Assembly (NCBI GenBank): GCA_903934275.1
Contig: CAIZNF010000557.1
Span: 1 to 6,831, forward strand
DNA length: 6,831 nt
Direction of reading: 5' to 3'
Origin: an uncultured Nitrosomonadales bacterium
GTDB lineage: Bacteria; Pseudomonadota; Gammaproteobacteria; Burkholderiales; Gallionellaceae
A model generated the notes under the pieces. The model worked only from the letters and a program-made list of their open reading frames with translations. It did no database searches and was not told the DNA's origin. Shown here one piece after another: positions 6,358 through 6,831 of the stretch. Numbering within the stretch: position 1 is the first letter of the stretch; every line of letters begins with the position of its first letter. A program made the position numbers and the translations under genes.

Positions 6358-6831
6358 CAGAGCTCTTTCTCGGGGTACTCGCACAGGTCACCGATGATGC
6401 ATGCGCCGCATTTCGGCTTGCGCGCCTGGCACACATAGCGCCCGTGCAGGATCAGCCAATGGTGTGCATTGTGCTTGAATTCATCCGGCACGGTTTCGAG
6501 CAGCTTGCGCTCCACTTCCAGCACGTTCTTACCGGGTGCCAGCCCGGTGCGGTTGGCGACGCGGAACACATGCGTGTCCACCGCGATGGTGGGCTGCCCG
6601 AATGCGGTATTGAGAATCACGTTGGCGGTCTTGTGCCCCACGCCGGGCAAGGCTTCCAGAGCCGCGCCGGTCTGCGGCACGATGCCGCCATGTTGTTCTA
6701 CCAGCAGGTGGCAGGCCTGCATCAGGTGCTTGGCTTTGGTCTTATACAGCCCGATGCGCTGCACATATTCGCGCAGTTTTTCCTCGCCGAGATCGAGTAT
6801 CGCCTGCGGCGTGTTGGCAACCGGAAACAGT
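6357..6831 (-). CDS. nth: Endonuclease III (DNA glycosylase/AP lyase), N-terminus beyond the window
   Basis: The window holds the last 157 codons; roughly the first 60 residues lie past the right edge. Endonuclease III removes oxidised pyrimidines from DNA and cuts the abasic strand in base excision repair. The helix-hairpin-helix LPGVGHKTA carries the catalytic lysine (codon 6630-6632), and the catalytic aspartate lies in AVDTHVFRV (codon 6576-6578). Four cysteines with spacing C-x6-C-x2-C-x5-C (codons at 6429, 6408, 6399 and 6381) bind the [4Fe-4S] cluster. The visible part aligns end to end with the E. coli enzyme as I remember it, with no internal gap. Its stop codon shares a base with the DUF1841 start. 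Confidence 0.96.
   Translation of the reverse strand, partial: LFPVANTPQAILDLGEEKLREYVQRIGLYKTKAKHLMQACHLLVEQHGGIVPQTGAALEALPGVGHKTANVILNTAFGQPTIAVDTHVFRVANRTGLAPGKNVLEVERKLLETVPDEFKHNAHHWLILHGRYVCQARKPKCGACIIGDLCEYPEKEL

Noticed and set aside
6358..6384. Upstream ATG for the DUF1841 gene, adding MRVPRERAL
   Set aside because: The added residues come from out-of-frame nth sequence. The start at 6357 gives the family-like MFFNPSRDEARNF and a TGATG overlap.

Overview
The window looks like chromosomal DNA from a beta-proteobacterium, or a closely related gamma-proteobacterium. It is moderately GC-rich, densely coded, and carries the argH / AlgZ-type kinase / AlgR-type regulator block known from Pseudomonas and many beta-proteobacteria, plus a CHASE2 serine/threonine kinase and an nth-DUF1841 pair. 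A member of the Nitrosomonadales/Gallionellaceae is my best guess from memory of such proteins; the sequence alone does not prove it. No rRNA, tRNA, CRISPR array, insertion sequence or phage gene is visible.

Layout. Positions 1-2123 (minus) hold the N-terminal 707 codons of a membrane Ser/Thr protein kinase with a periplasmic CHASE2 sensor domain; its catalytic core continues past the left edge. A 266-bp gap follows, carrying its likely promoter and ribosome binding site. Then comes argH (minus, 2390-3790), the last enzyme of arginine synthesis. Only 43 bp away and divergent is a two-gene operon on the plus strand: a LytS/AlgZ-type membrane histidine kinase (3834-4961) and an AlgR-type LytTR response regulator (4958-5770), joined by a 4-bp ATGA overlap. 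Between 5770 and 5932, where two genes converge, lies a 28-bp perfect inverted repeat with a 69-nt loop (5791-5915). On the minus strand to the right are a DUF1841 protein (5932-6357) and, overlapping its start by one base, the C-terminal three quarters of endonuclease III (nth, 6357 to beyond the right edge).

How they fit together. The kinase/regulator pair is a signal-transduction unit that probably controls surface or envelope behaviour, by analogy with AlgZ/AlgR. The neighbouring argH is linked by conserved gene order, not by pathway. nth and DUF1841 form a separate translationally coupled pair. The CHASE2 kinase is an independent envelope-to-cytoplasm signalling protein.

I do not see a wholly new system. 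The points most worth a second look are lineage-specific changes in the two-component pair: a roughly 33-residue insertion between the N-box and G-box of the histidine kinase, a roughly 17-residue insertion in the receiver domain, and a G8 tract in the LytTR domain where slippage either way would cut off the C-terminus. The structured repeat sits exactly where hemC would be expected from conserved gene order.
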